A stretch of 33,681 nt of DNA from a virus, in the IMG/VR virus record IMGVR_UViG_3300023210_000117, positions 1 to 33,681 of that record, one strand, 5' to 3'. The position numbers and the translations under genes are program-made. The notes beneath the pieces were generated by a model, which was not told the DNA's origin, made no database searches, and saw only the letters and a list, made by a program, of their open reading frames with translations. The first letter of the stretch is position 1. The number at the start of each line of letters is the position of its first letter. Positions 30,611 through 33,681 of the stretch are shown here, piece by piece.

Positions 30611-33472
30611 TTAATCCTCAAAACCTGCACCCTGATTTGTAATTACAAAATCAAGTGCGATAAACTCGATTGCTTTGGCGGGCTTCAGGAAAATTTTGGC
30701 ATACATAATATTACGATCAACCAAATCTGGTGTAGTTGTTGTATTATCCAAAACCAATCTGTAATCACTCAAGCCCAGTCTTGTTTCTACACTTGCCAAG
30801 AACGGCTCTGCGAGTGCCTTGAATCTATTCCAAGTAACTTCGACATTCTGGTCAAATAAGATAGTGTTGGCAAAAATGGATATTTGCTTCTTAACAAAAA
30901 TCAACATTCTCCTAACATTAATTCTATCTAAAGCAGACGGTGTTACTTGAAGAGTTTTCTGTCCGAAGATTACGATTCCCTCATTCGGGAAAGATGCAAT
31001 CGGATTAATGTTCGCATCGTAAAGTGTGTCACGATTTTTTGAAGTCAATCTTTGACTAACATTCAAAACAGGCAAGCCTGACGAACCGCCAGATAAGCCG
31101 CCGCGATTAAAGCCGGCTGGTGCAAACCAAACTTCTGAAACTGCGTCAGAGGAAGCGAGCGTCCCCAAGACGACAACAGAAGGGGGTACCCACAAGCGAT
31201 TATTCGTGGTAACAGTATCTTGAATTTGGACCCAAGGGTAGTAAGTACATCCGTAAGAACTATCAATTTGCCTTTCTTCTAAATTCAAAACCGCTTGAGA
31301 GACGGTTCCCGCTCGACTAGCAGGATCGGAATATGCTGCGGAAGTTTCAGTAAATGGTGTATAAACTTCGGGAATGTCGATGAGTGCTAGTGCGTCGGCC
31401 CTGTCTTCGCAGGTTTCAACAAGATTTGTTGTAATGTTTGTATTAGTAATGCCTGGAATAGTTACCATATTACAATTAACTGTTTCGGGATCCGCGATAA
31501 CTTCTATAGCGGTCCTAAGTGTATTCATTGCGTAATTGGTATTTCTATTTGAATCGGCATCGAGCAAGAAGTTCCTAAACGGCTCGATTTCTATGATCTC
31601 TAGTCCGTCAAACCCGCCGTATAGTGGCGCGGTAAAACGAGTCCATCCAGAGTCTATAACGTCTCTCCAGCTTCCTGTGGCGGAATACGAGGTACCCGCT
31701 GCTCTACTTGAAGCTGAATAGTGAGCGTAATTTTTACCAAGCGGCTGGACCACATCATCTAACGAAAATCTCCACATTGGCTCTACCATTGCGTCGGTCA
31801 CGCCGGCTGGAAGAGAGTATACATAATCTGGATATCCGGTTCCGGGGACGGAACTGGCATACGCCAATGTTGAATTCTCTAAATAAGGCGCGGCTGTCAT
31901 GCCGAAATAGGCATCCGTTTCGGCATATAAATTGCCGGCAGAAGATGAATTCCTGAGTATCATTTCTGGGAATTTTAATGTTGCCGCATATGAAGTAATA
32001 GTCGAGCCCGTGGCAATCGTATTTCCTGGCGACGATCCAGACAGATTATCTGGTGAAGTTGTCGTATCCTCTACGATCGTTGCAGGATCGATAGACGCGC
32101 TGACACCAACATCTACAAATTTGTCTGGGCCGTTTACTCCAAATGGTAGGAAATCCGCATTTGCGATACCATTTCTAACGGTATCGTTAACTTCTACTCT
32201 TACATATTTAGATGCATTCGAATATTCTCCATACTCTCTCATTAATTTTACTGATTGATCCCAGACGCTATACCTATCACCAATTTTCTTTGCAATGTAA
32301 TTATCTGATAACGGATTTAAGTTAACATTTGAAAATCGCTCTACAATTTTAACAACTTTGTCAGTATCATCTACCTTGCGAAGAACGACGGTAAACGAAC
32401 TATAATTGTTTGCGCCAGTTGTGCTTCTTGAATAAGTGAGACCTTGAATGGAAACTTTTATATTATCTTGAACCCATTTTCCAGGTTCTGTTGCATGAAG
32501 TCTAAATAGTTTCTGCATATTCTGTGGCAGATAGGATCCCGTTGCAGTTGATAGATCTTGTGAGAAGAACCAACCTGTTTTTGCCTTTGTAAAATCTTGA
32601 GTATAGTCTGCTTTAGCCGCTTTATCGAATGGCATTATCAAACCATATGCGCTATCATCAAGATTTCCTAAATCAAGTTGCTTTTGGATGAAGGACTCAT
32701 AAGTCTCTCCGAGCCAATAAACACTTTCCCCGAGGTTATAAGAGCCGGCCGGCAAAACACCGCCTAGTGTCTGGGGGTTTGTATTAAATACTTTTCTAAT
32801 AAATGTTCTAGAAGAAGGATCAAAGTTAAAGGTTGTCTTATAAACTTCGGCGCCAGATGTGTCTTTAATATAAGCCTGATAATCTGGGCCTTTTGAAGAG
32901 CCAATATCGCTTGATGGGTCGATTAGTCCACCGACACCACCAGTCAGGGTGCCTCCTTCTGCAAGAGTTCCGGAAAGCCCTACGGCTCCACCGTCATATA
33001 TATACCAAATTGCAGCCAGATAGGCATTCTTGGCGCCAGATCCCGAGGCACAGAGGTACATTCCATATGCGCCGGCATTTGATAATACCGAGGCGGATAC
33101 GTCACCTTGGACAGTCCAGCCGGCCTCTCCTCCTGTACCGACATCTTCACTAGCTAATCCAGCTAGTCTAACAATGCTCATAGAATCGGCACTATTTCTT
33201 AAATAAGCCTGTGCTGCGTATGAAGCATAGGTCGGACCTTGATAGTTTCCAACGCGCCACACATCTCCTGTTGCTTTTCCCGGAACAGGATTGCCAAACA
33301 CTTCAACAAATTGAGAAAAAGAATCAATCTTTACTGGTTCCATTGCTGGGCCTTGTGGCAGTCTCCCTATAACTATTGGGCCCGAGGGTGTCTCAACTGC
33401 TGGCAGTTGGGAATTGTCGATCTCTCGCGTAAATACGCCTGGGGACACAAATTTAAATTTTTTAACTGACAT
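30611..33472 (-). CDS. Contractile tail sheath protein, gp18-like (953 aa, unusually large)
   Basis: The N terminus FVSPGVFTREIDNSQ is the sheath signature (SPGVy..EiD.s). It is followed by GPIVIGRLPQGP and FGNP. The conserved C-terminal domain is complete: SFPNEGIVIFGQKTL, DRINVRRMLIFVKKQIS, FDQNVEVTWNRFKALAEPFL and a final FIALDFVITNQ strand that interlocks subunits. The sheath contracts to drive the tube through the host envelope. T4 gp18 is 659 aa, so about 300 extra residues lie in the middle, rich in Ser, Thr, Gly, Tyr and Asp, probably as surface-exposed domains. GGAG lies ten bases before ATG 33472. Confidence 0.93.
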   Translation of the reverse strand: MSVKKFKFVSPGVFTREIDNSQLPAVETPSGPIVIGRLPQGPAMEPVKIDSFSQFVEVFGNPVPGKATGDVWRVGNYQGPTYASYAAQAYLRNSADSMSIVRLAGLASEDVGTGGEAGWTVQGDVSASVLSNAGAYGMYLCASGSGAKNAYLAAIWYIYDGGAVGLSGTLAEGGTLTGGVGGLIDPSSDIGSSKGPDYQAYIKDTSGAEVYKTTFNFDPSSRTFIRKVFNTNPQTLGGVLPAGSYNLGESVYWLGETYESFIQKQLDLGNLDDSAYGLIMPFDKAAKADYTQDFTKAKTGWFFSQDLSTATGSYLPQNMQKLFRLHATEPGKWVQDNIKVSIQGLTYSRSTTGANNYSSFTVVLRKVDDTDKVVKIVERFSNVNLNPLSDNYIAKKIGDRYSVWDQSVKLMREYGEYSNASKYVRVEVNDTVRNGIANADFLPFGVNGPDKFVDVGVSASIDPATIVEDTTTSPDNLSGSSPGNTIATGSTITSYAATLKFPEMILRNSSSAGNLYAETDAYFGMTAAPYLENSTLAYASSVPGTGYPDYVYSLPAGVTDAMVEPMWRFSLDDVVQPLGKNYAHYSASSRAAGTSYSATGSWRDVIDSGWTRFTAPLYGGFDGLEIIEIEPFRNFLLDADSNRNTNYAMNTLRTAIEVIADPETVNCNMVTIPGITNTNITTNLVETCEDRADALALIDIPEVYTPFTETSAAYSDPASRAGTVSQAVLNLEERQIDSSYGCTYYPWVQIQDTVTTNNRLWVPPSVVVLGTLASSDAVSEVWFAPAGFNRGGLSGGSSGLPVLNVSQRLTSKNRDTLYDANINPIASFPNEGIVIFGQKTLQVTPSALDRINVRRMLIFVKKQISIFANTILFDQNVEVTWNRFKALAEPFLASVETRLGLSDYRLVLDNTTTTPDLVDRNIMYAKIFLKPAKAIEFIALDFVITNQGAGFED

Positions 33473-33553
33473 CTAAGGGATTCTCCTCTAAATCTATATT
33501 ACTTTATCACATAATAAATAGTTCACGGAATTGCGAAAGCCTCAATTAATATT

Positions 33554-33679
33554 CTAAGAAACTACTTTGAAACTCATTAACCCCTTCCGCGATTTGATAC
33601 ATTTGGCACTTAGTTGAAATCTCGCTTCGACTTGTCCAAATATTTCTCTCTCTTCCGTGAGCGTGACAATCTCAAAGAA
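33554..33679 (-). CDS. C-terminal end of an upstream ORF (41 codons visible)
   Basis: A minus-strand frame is open from the right edge of the window to TAG at 33554. It reads FFEIVTLTEEREIFGQVEAR and onward to GLMSFKVVS. The mixed, protein-like composition and same orientation suggest the end of the gene before the sheath. A second frame is also open for 23 codons, so the choice is not certain. No family can be named from so short a piece. An 81-nt gap, AT-rich and without a convincing promoter, separates it from the sheath gene. Confidence 0.45.
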   Translation of the reverse strand, partial: FFEIVTLTEEREIFGQVEARFQLSAKCIKSRKGLMSFKVVS

Positions 33680-33681
33680 AG

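Noticed and set aside
33473-33553. Promoter upstream of the sheath gene
   Set aside because: Several AT-rich -10-like strings are present (for example TAATAT), but no -35 at proper spacing and no shared late motif with other virion genes.
1-33681. tRNA genes, CRISPR arrays, insertion sequences, integrase and attachment sites
   Set aside because: Gaps between genes are almost all under 90 bases, no cloverleaf or direct-repeat array was seen, and no transposase or integrase motif occurs in any frame.

Overview
The window is a 33.7 kb piece of the genome of a tailed bacteriophage with a contractile, myovirus-type tail. It carries a tail sheath, a T4 gp19-like tube, a T4 baseplate/gp26-like protein, a tape measure and LysM/gp53-like baseplate genes. 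A phage-type replication set (DnaB-like helicase, RecA/UvsX, gp32-like SSB, FEN-type 5'-3' exonuclease, class II ribonucleotide reductase) shares the same strand. Every convincing gene is on the minus strand, genes are packed with ATGA/TTGA/GTGA-type overlaps, and there is no rRNA, tRNA or host housekeeping gene. The host is not identifiable from the sequence. It must recognise ordinary TTGACA/TATAAT promoters, and the B12-dependent reductase needs cobalamin from it.

Layout in the direction of transcription (right to left). (1) 33.68-19.6 kb, virion module: end of an upstream ORF, very large tail sheath, tail tube, gp26-like assembly protein with a probable frameshift extension, a second tube-fold protein, a small protein, tape measure, tube/hub adaptor, LysM/gp53-like wedge, a 954-aa baseplate protein with an EF-hand-like loop, and an unrecognised 427-aa protein. 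(2) 19.6-12.9 kb, replication module: an exonuclease-less family A DNA polymerase, a divergent tubulin/FtsZ-like protein, a WYL_2-like protein, SSB with its own promoter and terminator, RecA/UvsX, FEN nuclease and DnaB-type helicase. (3) 12.9-7.1 kb: class II ribonucleotide reductase, GroES-like co-chaperonin, a 49-aa basic protein, a Rossmann-like protein, and two proteins sharing a terminal peptide tag. (4) 7.1-4.0 kb, accessory module: a GT-A/nucleotidyltransferase-like protein, a complete Type II restriction-modification pair (MvaI/BcnI-like nuclease plus beta-class N4-cytosine-type methyltransferase) and three small genes, one a DUF2061 membrane protein. (5) 4.0-0 kb: a full bacterial-type DNA polymerase III alpha (DnaE) and the N-terminal half of adenylosuccinate synthetase.

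The points most worth following up are the phage-borne restriction-modification system, two different DNA polymerases (family C and family A) in one phage, a tubulin/FtsZ-like gene without the canonical GTPase signatures, and a set of near-identical extended -10 promoters. These promoters occur only in the replication and accessory regions, none in the tail genes. A T7 slip site joins the gp26-like gene to a downstream frame. All function calls come from reading motifs by eye; no database search was run.
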